A stretch of 64,000 bases of DNA from Trueperella abortisuis (GTDB lineage: Bacteria; Actinomycetota; Actinomycetes; Actinomycetales; Actinomycetaceae), in contig NZ_JAUSQL010000001.1 of NCBI RefSeq assembly GCF_030811095.1, forward strand, positions 1-64,000. Reading direction: 5' to 3'. Position numbers and translations under genes: made by a program. Positions within the stretch are counted from its first letter, which is position 1. The number at the start of each line of letters is the position of its first letter. Under the pieces are notes generated by a model. The model saw only the letters and a list, made by a program, of their open reading frames with translations, searched no databases and was not told the DNA's origin. This document shows positions 36,983-46,339 of this stretch, piece after piece.

Positions 36983-37948
36983 CTAAGAAACGATCGCGGT
37001 GGTGACGCTCTTCACCGCCGCCTGCACCGGGGCGACGAGCACTGCGGCACCTACGACGCTACCCGCGTCCATGCGCCCGTGCGCCGCCAGAACGGCTCCA
37101 CCCCCGAGGACGATCGTGGCCCCGAGGAGCGGCCCTGTGGTGGCGATCTGCCGCTGCATGGCCCACGCCCGGAAGACCCGCCTGGCCGGCCCAGCAGCGA
37201 AGACACTCCAGCTGCTACGAACCCGCGCGGCGCCTCGCCGGGCGCGCCCTCGCGCCCAATACAGGTCATGGGCCTCGGCAACCTCTTGGATCATGGCAGT
37301 GCGGGCCATCGTTTGCCGACGCAGAGCGTCGTCGGCCGCAGAACCGCTCTCGTTGACGACGGCGGTGAACACGATGGGAAGCACAACCGCAAGAGCAACG
37401 AGCAAGAGTGAAAATGGGCTCCAGGATCCCGCAACCGCAGCCGCCCAGATTCCGATCACGACGGCGACGGGGGCAGCGATGACGTCGAGGGTATCAAGGC
37501 GGTAGCGGACAAGGTCGATCATAAGTCGATCAGGCACTTGCCCGGTGCGCAAAAGCGCGGCGCGTGCCGGTTGCAGGTGAAGGTAGCGATCCAAAAGCGC
37601 TAGCTCGTGATCGTAAGTATCGGCCAACAGGATCCGATTGCGAACAAGGAGGGCGGCGGGTTCAAGGAGTGCCGCGGCGAGGATGACAGGCACCGCCGAG
37701 AGGACCTGCGCGCCAGTGAGCGTGCGGCTGAGCGCATGCTCAATGAGGGAGGCAGTCGTCGTCGCGAGGAATACCTGGATGCCCCGCGAGAGCAGTTCGT
37801 AGACTCCCTGCAGGACACTGGAACGCCACATGGTGCGCCAGTAGTCGCGGCGCAGGATATTGCGGGCTACTGGAAGCATCGGACTGTCCGTCTCGAGCTC
37901 CGTGAGCGCCGTTACTGGCGCGCCCGAGGCGCTATCCATGGTGCTCAT
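36983..37948 (-). CDS. ABC exporter transmembrane domain, truncated by in-frame TAG
   Basis: 321 aa with about five to six TM segments of an ABC_membrane (CydD/CydC-like) exporter domain. It ends at TAG 36983-36985, immediately followed in the same frame by RAREIVTRRLGWLVVEADG and then the ATPase (36272-36892). Its start overlaps the stop of the upstream intact half-transporter (ATGA at 37945-37948), so the two were meant to be made together as a heterodimer. The amber codon would leave a membrane domain without an ATPase. Confidence 0.75.
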   Translation of the reverse strand: MSTMDSASGAPVTALTELETDSPMLPVARNILRRDYWRTMWRSSVLQGVYELLSRGIQVFLATTTASLIEHALSRTLTGAQVLSAVPVILAAALLEPAALLVRNRILLADTYDHELALLDRYLHLQPARAALLRTGQVPDRLMIDLVRYRLDTLDVIAAPVAVVIGIWAAAVAGSWSPFSLLLVALAVVLPIVFTAVVNESGSAADDALRRQTMARTAMIQEVAEAHDLYWARGRARRGAARVRSSWSVFAAGPARRVFRAWAMQRQIATTGPLLGATIVLGGGAVLAAHGRMDAGSVVGAAVLVAPVQAAVKSVTTAIVS

Positions 37949-39522
37949 CGGCCCTCCTCCGGTCGCGCGACACGAAGCTCGGGCGCAGCCCAGAACGCAC
38001 CAAAGTGGGGAGTGTGCGCAACGACAAGAACCGCGTCGTCCAACCGTGTCAGGAGGCCGGCAAGCCGCCGCGCGGCCTCAGCGGACAGGTGGGCGTCCGG
38101 TTCGTCAAGAAGAAGAACTCCCTGGGATGAACCGATAGCTTCAGCGATGAGAACAGTCTTGCGCTGCCCACCAGACAAGTCCGCAATCGGCACGTCGACG
38201 ATTCGTGCGGCCTCCTCACCTCCAAGGATCTCGGCGAGGGCGGTGTGAGCACGCTCAGCGTCCCCTCCGGTTGCGGCTACGTCGTCGAAGAGCTCGGCAG
38301 GGGTGAGCGTGAGCAACGGGTCGTGCTGCGGAAGGTACCCGGCTCGCAGCCCGTCCGCTGGCAACACCGAGGCGACGATGCCATCCGCGTCGGCGAGGCC
38401 GACGACGCCGCGTAACATGAGCGACTTGCCGGCCCCGTTGGGTCCGACCACGCGCAAATCCTCCCCAACGCCAAGGCGTAGCACGGGGACTCGGGAACGG
38501 ACCTTCCCACCGGCGCGAACGGTAAAGCCATGCAGGAGGAGGGCGTTTTCGGAGGTCTCGAGGGGACGCAGCGGTGCGGGACGGAGGAGTCTTGCGAGAC
38601 GTGCTTCTTTTCGTCGATTGACCCAGATATCGGTCAGGGAGTCCGCGCCTGAGCCCACGAGTCCGAAGAAAGAACGCAGGACGATGACCGCTCCGGCCGC
38701 CTCGGTAAACGGGATGCGCTCAGTGGAGACGAGCCAGAGCACGAGGAGCAGCGAGCCGTACAAAGCGGTCACCTGGACGAGGTTGGACAGACCCCATTGG
38801 GCGGCGCCGCTCGCCTCGGCCAGGGTACCTATGCGCAGGTGGAGGTCGTCTAGGCGGCGGACACGGGCGCGAACGTATGCCTGGAGTCGCTCGGTGTGAA
38901 CGAGATCGAGGCTGTCGCGAGCCTGGAAATACTCCGAGTCAATGGCGGCCTCGATGTCGGTAGTATCCTCGTAAGCGCGCTCAGCCCACCGTTTCACCGC
39001 CCACGCAGGGATGACGGTGGCCAGGGAACCCGCGACGGCCCAAGCGAGTGCCCAAGGGCTGATCCTAGCGACCCAGATTAGCGAAACGATCATCACGACG
39101 CCGGTGACGGCCAGCTGCGGGACTGTCTGAACGCGCATCGTCACGATATCAGTGAGATCATCGACAAGGCGTTCTTTAATGGTTCCAGCCGGGGGCGTGC
39201 GCACAAGGGCTAAGACTCGTTCCGTCGCCTCCGTCTGAGCACGGACCAGGACCTCTTGTCGGTTACGCTCAGCGCGTGCTTGTACGAGGACGCACAAGAC
39301 AAGGCTCACTAAGACGATAACAAGCGTGACCGCGAGTAATACCCACGATCCAGAAGTGTTGTGGTTCTGGGCGACAGCGACAAGCCGGTCGGACAGCACC
39401 GCCAGGATGAGCGGCGTACCCATGGAGAGCACAGCGAGAGCAGCCGCCGCGAGGCTAGAGGCCCGAAGCGTTGAATGAGAACTGTCGAAAACCATGGAAG
39501 TAAGCTCGGACCTCTTTGACAC
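37945..39522 (-). CDS. ABC transporter half-exporter (membrane + ATPase), CydD/CydC-like
   Basis: 525 aa. About six TM helices then NBD with Walker A VGPNGAGKSLML, Q-loop AGYLPQHDP, signature LSGGQRKTV, Walker B GVLLLDEPDAHL, H-loop VVAHTPHFG. The LLDEPDAHLS stretch lacks the usual catalytic Glu position pattern (DEPD), so it may be the weakly hydrolysing half of a heterodimer (inference). Start is GTG 39520-39522 or ATG 39495; no clear SD. Substrate unknown. It is coupled to the interrupted partner gene. Confidence 0.85.
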   Translation of the reverse strand: MSKRSELTSMVFDSSHSTLRASSLAAAALAVLSMGTPLILAVLSDRLVAVAQNHNTSGSWVLLAVTLVIVLVSLVLCVLVQARAERNRQEVLVRAQTEATERVLALVRTPPAGTIKERLVDDLTDIVTMRVQTVPQLAVTGVVMIVSLIWVARISPWALAWAVAGSLATVIPAWAVKRWAERAYEDTTDIEAAIDSEYFQARDSLDLVHTERLQAYVRARVRRLDDLHLRIGTLAEASGAAQWGLSNLVQVTALYGSLLLVLWLVSTERIPFTEAAGAVIVLRSFFGLVGSGADSLTDIWVNRRKEARLARLLRPAPLRPLETSENALLLHGFTVRAGGKVRSRVPVLRLGVGEDLRVVGPNGAGKSLMLRGVVGLADADGIVASVLPADGLRAGYLPQHDPLLTLTPAELFDDVAATGGDAERAHTALAEILGGEEAARIVDVPIADLSGGQRKTVLIAEAIGSSQGVLLLDEPDAHLSAEAARRLAGLLTRLDDAVLVVAHTPHFGAFWAAPELRVARPEEGR

Positions 39523-39631
39523 AAATGCAACACTAATCCCACGGATGTCACATCAAAACTCGGGAAAAGCTACGTCTGGAGGATTAACGCATCAGGAGTG
39601 AGTCAGCGGGCGCCGGGTAACCCAGTCAAAG

Positions 39632-39667
39632 GCCGCCGGGTAGCCGAATCAACGGCTACCCGACGGC
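39632..39667 (-). terminator. Terminator of the rpsF-ssb-rpsR-rplI operon
   Basis: A 15-bp inverted repeat with one mismatch (39632-39646 with 39653-39667, 6-nt loop) lies 18 bp after the rplI stop codon. On the minus strand a short CCTTT follows. Confidence 0.65.
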
Positions 39668-39684
39668 CTGTCGAGGAGCAGAAC

Positions 39685-40131
39685 CTACTCGCCGACCACG
39701 TTGATCTTCACGTTGGCCACGATCTCATCGCCCAACTTGATCGAGCCGGTGTACTCGCCGACCGACTTGATGGCGGAGATCAGGTGGACCTGGCGACGAT
39801 CGACCGTCTTGCCGGTCACGGCGGCAGCAGCTGCAGCCACGTCCGCGGTGGTGACGGCACCGAAGAGGCGGCCGTTCTCGCCCGCAGTCTTCGCGATCTG
39901 CAGCGTCGTGGCCTCGAGGGCGTCGCGTGATTCGCGCGCCGACTCGAGATCCTCGGTGACGCGGCGACGGCGGGCCTCGTTGATCTGATCGATCTGGCGC
40001 TGCGCCCCCTTCGTCCACGCCGTGGCGTAGCCGCGCGGGATCAGGTAGTTACGGCCGTAGCCGTCCTTGACGGTGACGACGTCGCCCGGCTGGCCGAGCT
40101 TTTCAACTTCGTGAGTCAGGATGATCTTCAT
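39685..40131 (-). CDS. rplI: 50S ribosomal protein bL9
   Basis: 148 aa, normal length. MKIILTHEVEKLGQPGDVVTVKDGYGRNYLIPRGYA is the bL9 N-terminal rRNA-binding domain, then the long connecting helix and C-domain. Last gene of the rpsF operon. In many actinobacteria dnaB lies close by; here about 9 kb intervene. Confidence 0.98.
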   Translation of the reverse strand: MKIILTHEVEKLGQPGDVVTVKDGYGRNYLIPRGYATAWTKGAQRQIDQINEARRRRVTEDLESARESRDALEATTLQIAKTAGENGRLFGAVTTADVAAAAAAVTGKTVDRRQVHLISAIKSVGEYTGSIKLGDEIVANVKINVVGE

Positions 40132-40146
40132 TTATTTTCCCCTTCC

Positions 40147-40386
40147 TCAGCGGTTCGAGCTAGAGAACGGAAGAAGAGCCATCTCGCGGGCGTTCTTGAC
40201 GGCGCGGGCGATCTGGCGCTGCTCCTGGGTGGAAACACCGGTGACGCGGCGCGCGCGGATCTTCCCACGGTCGGAGATGAACTTGCGAAGCGTGGCGGTG
40301 TCCTTGTAATCGACGTGCTCGATCTTCGCGGCCTTCAGCGGGTTTGACTTCTTCTTGGGCTTACGCAAAACAGGCTTTGCGACCAT
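40147..40386 (-). CDS. rpsR: 30S ribosomal protein bS18
   Basis: 79 aa. Basic N-terminus then [20 protein letters not shown] and [19 protein letters not shown], diagnostic of bS18. Contains no CxxC zinc cysteines (C- form). Lies between ssb and rplI, 15 bp from rplI. Confidence 0.97.
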   Translation of the reverse strand: MVAKPVLRKPKKKSNPLKAAKIEHVDYKDTATLRKFISDRGKIRARRVTGVSTQEQRQIARAVKNAREMALLPFSSSNR

Positions 40387-40461
40387 GATTGAATTCCTCT
40401 TTATCTGTGAACATTACGGCGCGCCCGTGCTGGCCGGGCTTGGCCGATTAACAATGGTGGA

Positions 40462-40986
40462 TCAGAACGGCGGGTTGTCGTCGAACGCCGATCCGCTTGG
40501 CGCCTGCGACCACGGGTCTTGGCCCGAGCCGCCCTGCGGCGCGTTGTAGGATGCTTGACCTCGCTGCTGGTTGTAGCCCTTGTTGTAGCCGCCCTGGTTG
40601 TAGCCACCCTGCCCGCCGGAGCGGTTGATCTTGGTGACCTGCGCCGTGGCGTAGCGGAGAGAAGGTCCGACCTCGTCTACCTGCATCTCCACGGACGTGC
40701 CCTGCGAGCCGTCCTGACGCTGGTAGTTGCGGATCTGGAGCCTGCCCTGAACGAGCACTCGCATGCCCTTCGAGAGGGACTCGGTGACGTTCTCTGCGTA
40801 ATCGCGCCACACCGAGCAACGGATGAAGAGGGCTTCGCCGTCTTCCCATTCGTTGGTGTTGCGGTTAAAGGTACGCGGGGTCGAAGCGACCGTGAAGGAA
40901 GCGACTGGCGTACCCGAGCCAACATACTTGAGTTCCGGATCTGCAGTGAGATTCCCGACGACGGTAATGATCGGTTCGCCTGCCAT
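40462..40986 (-). CDS. ssb: Single-stranded DNA-binding protein
   Basis: 174 aa. OB-fold N-terminus ([37 protein letters not shown]), Gly/Gln/Asn/Tyr-rich linker with [14 protein letters not shown], and acidic C-terminal tail FDDNPPF that recruits partner proteins. Tetramer binds ssDNA in replication and repair. 14 bp behind rpsF. Confidence 0.97.
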   Translation of the reverse strand: MAGEPIITVVGNLTADPELKYVGSGTPVASFTVASTPRTFNRNTNEWEDGEALFIRCSVWRDYAENVTESLSKGMRVLVQGRLQIRNYQRQDGSQGTSVEMQVDEVGPSLRYATAQVTKINRSGGQGGYNQGGYNKGYNQQRGQASYNAPQGGSGQDPWSQAPSGSAFDDNPPF

Positions 40987-41000
40987 GTCTCTACCTCTTC

Positions 41001-41309
41001 TTACTCGGCTGCCGCCGTGGCCTTGGGCTCGTAGCGGAGCAGCTTGGTGCGCATCACGGTTTCGTTCAGGCCCAGCTGGCGATCGAGTTCCTTAGCCGTA
41101 TCCGGCTTCGCCGTCATGTACACGACGACGTAGATGCCTTCGGTCTTCTTGTTAATCTCATAGGCGAGGCGACGCTTGCCCATGATGTCCACATTATCGA
41201 GGGATCCGCCCTCAGCCGGGACGACGGACAGCATCTTGTCCAGCGTGGGCTGGAGGTTGCGCTCGTCCGCTTCCGGATCCAGGATGATCATCATCTCGTA
41301 CTGACGCAT
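41001..41309 (-). CDS. rpsF: 30S ribosomal protein bS6
   Basis: 102 aa. Begins [23 protein letters not shown], with [20 protein letters not shown] characteristic of bS6. First gene of the operon rpsF-ssb-rpsR-rplI. Very strong SD (AAAGGAGGTG) upstream and a structured leader (41319-41363). Confidence 0.97.
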   Translation of the reverse strand: MRQYEMMIILDPEADERNLQPTLDKMLSVVPAEGGSLDNVDIMGKRRLAYEINKKTEGIYVVVYMTAKPDTAKELDRQLGLNETVMRTKLLRYEPKATAAAE

Positions 41310-41318
41310 GTGTACCCA

Positions 41319-41363
41319 CCTCCTTTGGTCTCAACGGTCACGGTCCTTCCGTGACAGGAGGGT
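41319..41363 (-). promoter_or_regulatory. rpsF leader: hairpin plus anti-Shine-Dalgarno pairing
   Basis: On the minus strand a perfect 7-bp hairpin GTCACGG/CCGTGAC (41337-41343 with 41349-41355) sits just upstream of the SD. The bases before it (reverse complement of 41356-41363, ACCCTCCT) are complementary to the SD AGGAGG (41319-41324), so the helix can extend to hide the RBS. This is the logic expected for feedback by S6:S18, which is known in other bacteria to bind its own leader; here it is inference. Confidence 0.5.
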
Positions 41364-41457
41364 TCATGCGCTGTCATAGACAGACACCGAACCATTGTAG
41401 CCGATCGATTCGCTCTCACCACTGCGCAATTGGCCACACGTTGACGACGCGCGGGCG

Positions 41458-43614
41458 CTACCGCCCGCCATTCGCGCGCTCACCCCCGGGGGAATCACCC
41501 CCGGGTGCGGGGGTCGTTCCCATGCTGGGATCCGAGGTCGGCTCCTGCGAGGGGGAAGGCTCCACCTCCGGTTTGTCTGTGGCGGGTTCGTCCTTCTTGG
41601 GCTCCTCCGTAACCGACGGTTCTTCGCTTGGCGTCTCCTCCGTTGGCTCCTGCGTGGGTTCCGGAGCCGGGATGTTGCGCGGCGCCCTCTTGTTGACGAG
41701 CTGTTCGGCGCTGGGGAAGCTCTCAACCGCCATGTCCGCGGTGGCGCTGACCATGTAGTCGTGCCAGACCTGGGCCGGGAAGTTACCGCCGGCAACCTGG
41801 TAGACCCCGCCGAAGGGTTCGAGCACGGCCTCCGAGCCGTCCTCACCCACGGCGTACATGTTGACCACCGTGACCATCTGCGGGATGAATGCGGCGAACC
41901 ACGCGGACTTCGGGCCGGTGGATGTGCCGGTCTTCCCGGCGGCCTCCCGATCCGGCAGGGCCGCGTCTTCGGCGGTCCCTCCGGGCTCAAGGGTGTTTTT
42001 CAGGACGTAGGTGGACAGCCGAGCCGTTTCCTCGCTAATGACGCGTTCGCTCGTGGTCTTGCCGGTGTAGACCCGGTTCTCGCCCTGGTAGACCTCCCGC
42101 ACGATGTGCGGGGTCGTCTTCTCGCCGTGGTTGGCGATCGCCGTGAAGGCCGTGGCCATATCCACCGCCCGCGGGGAGGCGGAGCCGAGCACGTTGCCGA
42201 CTCCGGCGTCGAGCCCTGGCGTGTCCTGCGGCAGGCCGAGACGCACCGCCATGTCGCGGGTCTTCGCCGGGCCGATCTCCTCGTTCAATGCGATGAACCC
42301 GGTGTTGAGCGACTTCCCCGTCAGCTGGGTGAGCGGCACGTTGTAGTAGCTACGCCCGTCCACGTTGGTGAACACGAGGTCTTCCCCGCCGGGGTTAGCG
42401 ATCCTGTAGGTGGCCGGCGAGTCGTAACGTTCGTGCGGGGAAATACCCGCGTCCATCGCGGCGACGACGCCGAAGGTCTTGAAGGTCGATCCTGCCTGGG
42501 CGCGATCTTGCAGCGCCGAGTTCCGCTGACGCTCGAGGTAATCCTTGCCGCCGTACATCGCGTAGATCTCGCCGTTGCGCGGATCGACGGACAGCAGGCC
42601 CACATAGTAGTTCTCCGGCTTGTCCTTGGGTAGATTCGCCACCGCGTCCACGGCTGCCTTCTGCTTGGCCGGGTCGATCGTGGAGACGATGCGATAGCCC
42701 CTGGTGGCAAGATCCTCCTCCGTGAAGCCGTTGTCCAACAGCTCATTGTGCACGGCGGCCAGTAGGTAGCCGTCCGTGCCGGCGAAGGCGTTGTCCTGAC
42801 TTGGCGGGAGCACCTGCGGGAATGACGCCGCATCCGCCTGCGCCTGCGATATCCACCCTTCGTCAACCATGCGGGAGATGACGCGCTCGAAGCGTTGTTC
42901 GGCGCGTTCGGGGCTGACGGCGGGATCCCACGCGGAGGGGGCTGGGATGATGCCGGCCAGCGTGGCGGACTGCGATAGCGTCAGCTCTTTGGCGGAGACG
43001 CCAAAGTAGGCCTTGGCCGCCGCCTCGATACCGTACGTGCCGCGCCCGAAGTAGATGGTGTTGAGGTAGTTTTCGAGGATTGTCTCCTTCGATTGCTCGC
43101 TGTCGATCTTCAGCGCGAGGATCGCTTCCTTGAGCTTGCCGAACAGCGAGGTGGTGGTGCCGGTGTAGTAGCGCTCCACGTACTGCTGGGTGAGGGTGGA
43201 GCCGCCCTGGGTGGGCTTGCCCTGGACGTTGTTCCACAGGGCGCGCGCGATGCCCCGCAGATCCACGCCCGAGTTCTCATAGAAGGAGGAATCCTCCGAG
43301 GCGATGACGGCGTGCTGAAGGTCAACCGAGATGTCCGCCAGCGCAACCGAGGAGCGGTTCAGTTCGGAAAAAGAGCCGAGTTCCGTGGTGCCATCCGAAT
43401 AGTAAACCTTCGTGGCCTGGGCGAGCGCGAAGTCGTCCGCCTCCGGGATGTCGGTGGTGGCCCACAGCCCCACGAGTCCGCCGATCCCCACCGCGACGAG
43501 CGTGAGGAACGTTCCGAGGAAGAATCGCCAGGACGGAATCCAGCGGCGGACGGGGCCGAGTCCCGCGCGCGGATAGCCGCGCCCCTTCGCCTTCGTCTTC
43601 TTTTTTCCAGCCAT
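41458..43614 (-). CDS. Class A penicillin-binding protein (PBP1-type)
   Basis: Bifunctional peptidoglycan glycosyltransferase/transpeptidase, 718 aa. Cytoplasmic basic N-terminus, one TM (FFLGTFLTLVAVGIGGLVGLWA), GT51 domain with EDSSFYENSGVD and GGSTLTQQYV, then transpeptidase with AGSTFKTF (SxxK), SLNTG (SxN) and KTGTSTGPKSAWF (KTG). The GT51 motif is ENSG where most PBPs have EHxG. The C-terminal ~90 residues are a Pro/Glu/Thr-rich tail. Upstream AI-2E-family gene ends 2 bp before its start. Confidence 0.93.
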   Translation of the reverse strand: MAGKKKTKAKGRGYPRAGLGPVRRWIPSWRFFLGTFLTLVAVGIGGLVGLWATTDIPEADDFALAQATKVYYSDGTTELGSFSELNRSSVALADISVDLQHAVIASEDSSFYENSGVDLRGIARALWNNVQGKPTQGGSTLTQQYVERYYTGTTTSLFGKLKEAILALKIDSEQSKETILENYLNTIYFGRGTYGIEAAAKAYFGVSAKELTLSQSATLAGIIPAPSAWDPAVSPERAEQRFERVISRMVDEGWISQAQADAASFPQVLPPSQDNAFAGTDGYLLAAVHNELLDNGFTEEDLATRGYRIVSTIDPAKQKAAVDAVANLPKDKPENYYVGLLSVDPRNGEIYAMYGGKDYLERQRNSALQDRAQAGSTFKTFGVVAAMDAGISPHERYDSPATYRIANPGGEDLVFTNVDGRSYYNVPLTQLTGKSLNTGFIALNEEIGPAKTRDMAVRLGLPQDTPGLDAGVGNVLGSASPRAVDMATAFTAIANHGEKTTPHIVREVYQGENRVYTGKTTSERVISEETARLSTYVLKNTLEPGGTAEDAALPDREAAGKTGTSTGPKSAWFAAFIPQMVTVVNMYAVGEDGSEAVLEPFGGVYQVAGGNFPAQVWHDYMVSATADMAVESFPSAEQLVNKRAPRNIPAPEPTQEPTEETPSEEPSVTEEPKKDEPATDKPEVEPSPSQEPTSDPSMGTTPAPGGDSPGGERANGGR

Positions 43615-43616
43615 GG

Positions 43617-44813
43617 CTACCTTTCAGTTCTTCGCGCGCGCCCCGCGCGCTTCATTCTCCGCCTCCGCTCCTTGGCAGCGGGGACGGCGTACGCGCCCTG
43701 TTTCTCTTTTCGCACGATGTGTTGCTCGGAGATGAGGTAGGCATCGAGCCAGCGTGCGCGTGGATCGGAGTCTACTAGCAGCGCCTTAAAGAACAATGTG
43801 AGCGGCACCGCGAGGATGGAGCCAAGGATGCCAACCACGACCGTCCACATCACCAGCGAGATGAATGTGACCGTGGGCGAAAGCCCAACCACGTCACCCG
43901 TGAACTTGGGCTGGATGAAGGTTTGGATCGCGACGTTGATGATCGAGTACAGCACCAGCACCCACACCATCGCTTGCCAGCCCTGGTCCAGGAGCGCCAT
44001 CAGCATCGGGGGCACGACGCCGATCACGAAGCCGATGTTGGGGATGTAATTGGTGATGAACGCCCAGTAGGCCCACGTCCATGCCAGAGGCACGCCCATC
44101 ACCTGCAGGGCGAAGCCGTCCACCACCGCGACGATGAATCCGAAGAACGTGGAGACCACCCAGTAGGAGCGCACGCGGCGCTCGAAGTCCGCCATGGCCC
44201 GGCCGATGTTGGCGTGGCGCTGGTTGATGAGCGCCATGCGCCCGGAGGTGATGGTGGTGTCGATGGTGATGAAGAAAGCTGCCACCGCCACGATCGCGAT
44301 AAGCCCGCCCACCGACGACATCCCGTCGACGAGCGACCACGCCAGGCTGATAATCGAGTTGAAGTTGATCTGGTCGAAGAAGCTCGACAGCTCCACGTTT
44401 TCAAAGCCGATCCGGGCGAGGAGCTCAGTTGCCTGTTGCGTGGTGTTTTCGAAGTTGATCGAGTAGTTCATGAGGGTCTGCGGCACGGGCGTGAGCAACA
44501 GGACCGTGATCCCCAGCAACCCGAACACGATCAGCGCCAGCACCACGATGACAACCGTGGCGGCCAACCAGGAAGGCAGGCCGCGCCTGATCATCCTCTG
44601 CCCGATCGGCCGCACCGCCAGCACGAGCGTGAGCGCCAAAAAGATCGGGGTGAAGACCGAGGAGATGGCGTGCAGCCCAATCCCGAGCACTGTCATGAGC
44701 GCGAGCACCCCGAGGATCATGAGCCCGTTCGTCTCACGGTCCTCGATGTGCGCCTGCGGCGCCGGGGCATCTTCCTCCGAGGGGAGGTCACGCGGAAGGT
44801 CATCATTCGTCAT
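43617..44813 (-). CDS. AI-2E-family transporter (UPF0118) permease
   Basis: 398 aa, about eight TM segments. Family motif region: VPLAWTWAYWAFITNYIPNIG and TFIQPKFTGDVVGLSPTVTFISLVMW (conserved C-terminal signature of the TqsA/YdiK group). Basic C-terminal tail. 2 bp before the PBP gene and co-transcribed with it. Substrates of the group vary (autoinducer, Na+/H+), so function is not assignable. Confidence 0.88.
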   Translation of the reverse strand: MTNDDLPRDLPSEEDAPAPQAHIEDRETNGLMILGVLALMTVLGIGLHAISSVFTPIFLALTLVLAVRPIGQRMIRRGLPSWLAATVVIVVLALIVFGLLGITVLLLTPVPQTLMNYSINFENTTQQATELLARIGFENVELSSFFDQINFNSIISLAWSLVDGMSSVGGLIAIVAVAAFFITIDTTITSGRMALINQRHANIGRAMADFERRVRSYWVVSTFFGFIVAVVDGFALQVMGVPLAWTWAYWAFITNYIPNIGFVIGVVPPMLMALLDQGWQAMVWVLVLYSIINVAIQTFIQPKFTGDVVGLSPTVTFISLVMWTVVVGILGSILAVPLTLFFKALLVDSDPRARWLDAYLISEQHIVRKEKQGAYAVPAAKERRRRMKRAGRARRTER

Positions 44814-44941
44814 GTCTGTATCATCTCACCTTCCCCCGACACTCGCGGCGAAGGCGGGCGATGGTTCATCAGCGGCTTCGGTGCGGAGCTGCGCCGAGAA
44901 GCCCGGCCACCCGGGACCACGAACCCGCGCGCCCGCGCCAC

Positions 44942-46339
44942 CTACACCTCTCGCGGGGTGTTGCCAATCCGGCCGATCTTGTACCAATACCAGCCGGCGA
45001 GCAGGACGTAGACCACGGTCAGCACCGCGAAGACACTCGGCTCCCAACCCGTATCCGGCAGGGCGACGGCGGCCAGGCCGGCCGCACCCACGAACGCCGC
45101 GTTGTACATCATGTCGTAAAGGGAAAAGGCGCGCCCGCGGAAGACGTCGGCAGTGTCGGCTTGGACGATGGTGTCCACCGCGATCTTCGCCCCCTGCACA
45201 CCCAGGCCCAGTAGGATCGCGGAGACGAATAGCAGCGGCATCTGGTAGGTGAGCGCGAGCAGCGTCTGCGACACGGCCGAGATTCCCAGGCACACCATGA
45301 TCCACGACGCCGGCGAGATCCACTGGTGGACGGTGGGCGTGGCCACGATCGCGAGCCCGTTACCCGCCATCGACACGCCCGCCACCAGCGCGAACGTGGC
45401 AAGTCCGGCGGCGGCGTCGTGAGGATCGGAGAGCAGATTGCGCGAGATCAGCAGCAGCGCGATGAAGTTGACCCCGTAGAGGAAGCGGTGAGTGGCCATC
45501 ACCGTCAAGCCGTACATGGGCGTGCCGCGACGGGTCAGGTAGGACACGCCGTCCCACATTCGCCGGACCACCCCGGCCAGATCCTCGCCCAGGGTGGTGT
45601 CGGGGCGGGATTCGGGGCCGAGCTCGTCTGGTCCGAGGCGCAGGGCCGCCACCGCCGCCATCGCGAAGACGACGCCGGCCAACACGAGCGCCACCGTGTC
45701 GCGGATCGCCTCGGCGGAGATGAGGCTGAGGGCCAGGCCGACGCCCGAGCCCAGCGCCGCCGCCACCGAGCCGAGCGTGGGGGTGATGGAGTTCGCCATG
45801 ACCAGCAGGTGCTTCGGCAACGTGTGGGGCTGGCCCGCGGACAGGCCCGACAGCAGGAAGCGGTTCACGCCCAGCGTCACGAGCGCCAGGACGTAGACCA
45901 GCCAGTGCGTGGGGGCCACGAAGATGAGAGCGGCCAGCACCAGCGCAAGGGCGGTTCGCGCCAGGTTGGCTCCGAAGAGTACTTGGCGTCGCCTCCACCG
46001 ATCGAGCAGAGTGCCCGCGAACGGCCCAACCGCCGTGAACGGAAGGAGCAGCACTGCGAAGGCCGCCGCCACCCCAGCCGCCGTCGTCGCATTCTCCGGG
46101 TTGAAAAAGAAGAGCGTGGCGAGCCCGACCTGGAACACGCCGTCGCCCGTCTGGGACACGAGCCGGATCGCGAGTAGCTTGCGGTACTTGGGGTAGCGCG
46201 CGCACTGGCGCAGCTGCTCGATCAGACCCGGCTTGTCCTCACGCTCCGCCCCGCCGCCCACCCGGGGGCCTTCCGCTCCCGCGACGCCGTCGCCGTAGCT
46301 CGCGCCGTCGGCGCGCCCGGCGTCACGTTCGTCATTCAC
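44942..46339 (-). CDS. MFS transporter
   Basis: About 465 aa with 12 TM helices. After a ~40-residue Gly/Ala/Glu-rich leader, membrane helices begin at AIRLVSQTGDGVFQVGLATLF. Motif A-like GTLLDRWRRRQVLFGANLAR. I place the start at GTG 46339 because it overlaps the cca stop (GTGA), as with other coupled genes here; the frame is open to 46363. In other actinobacteria this position next to cca often carries an MFS gene. Substrate unknown. Confidence 0.85.
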   Translation of the reverse strand: MNDERDAGRADGASYGDGVAGAEGPRVGGGAEREDKPGLIEQLRQCARYPKYRKLLAIRLVSQTGDGVFQVGLATLFFFNPENATTAAGVAAAFAVLLLPFTAVGPFAGTLLDRWRRRQVLFGANLARTALALVLAALIFVAPTHWLVYVLALVTLGVNRFLLSGLSAGQPHTLPKHLLVMANSITPTLGSVAAALGSGVGLALSLISAEAIRDTVALVLAGVVFAMAAVAALRLGPDELGPESRPDTTLGEDLAGVVRRMWDGVSYLTRRGTPMYGLTVMATHRFLYGVNFIALLLISRNLLSDPHDAAAGLATFALVAGVSMAGNGLAIVATPTVHQWISPASWIMVCLGISAVSQTLLALTYQMPLLFVSAILLGLGVQGAKIAVDTIVQADTADVFRGRAFSLYDMMYNAAFVGAAGLAAVALPDTGWEPSVFAVLTVVYVLLAGWYWYKIGRIGNTPREV

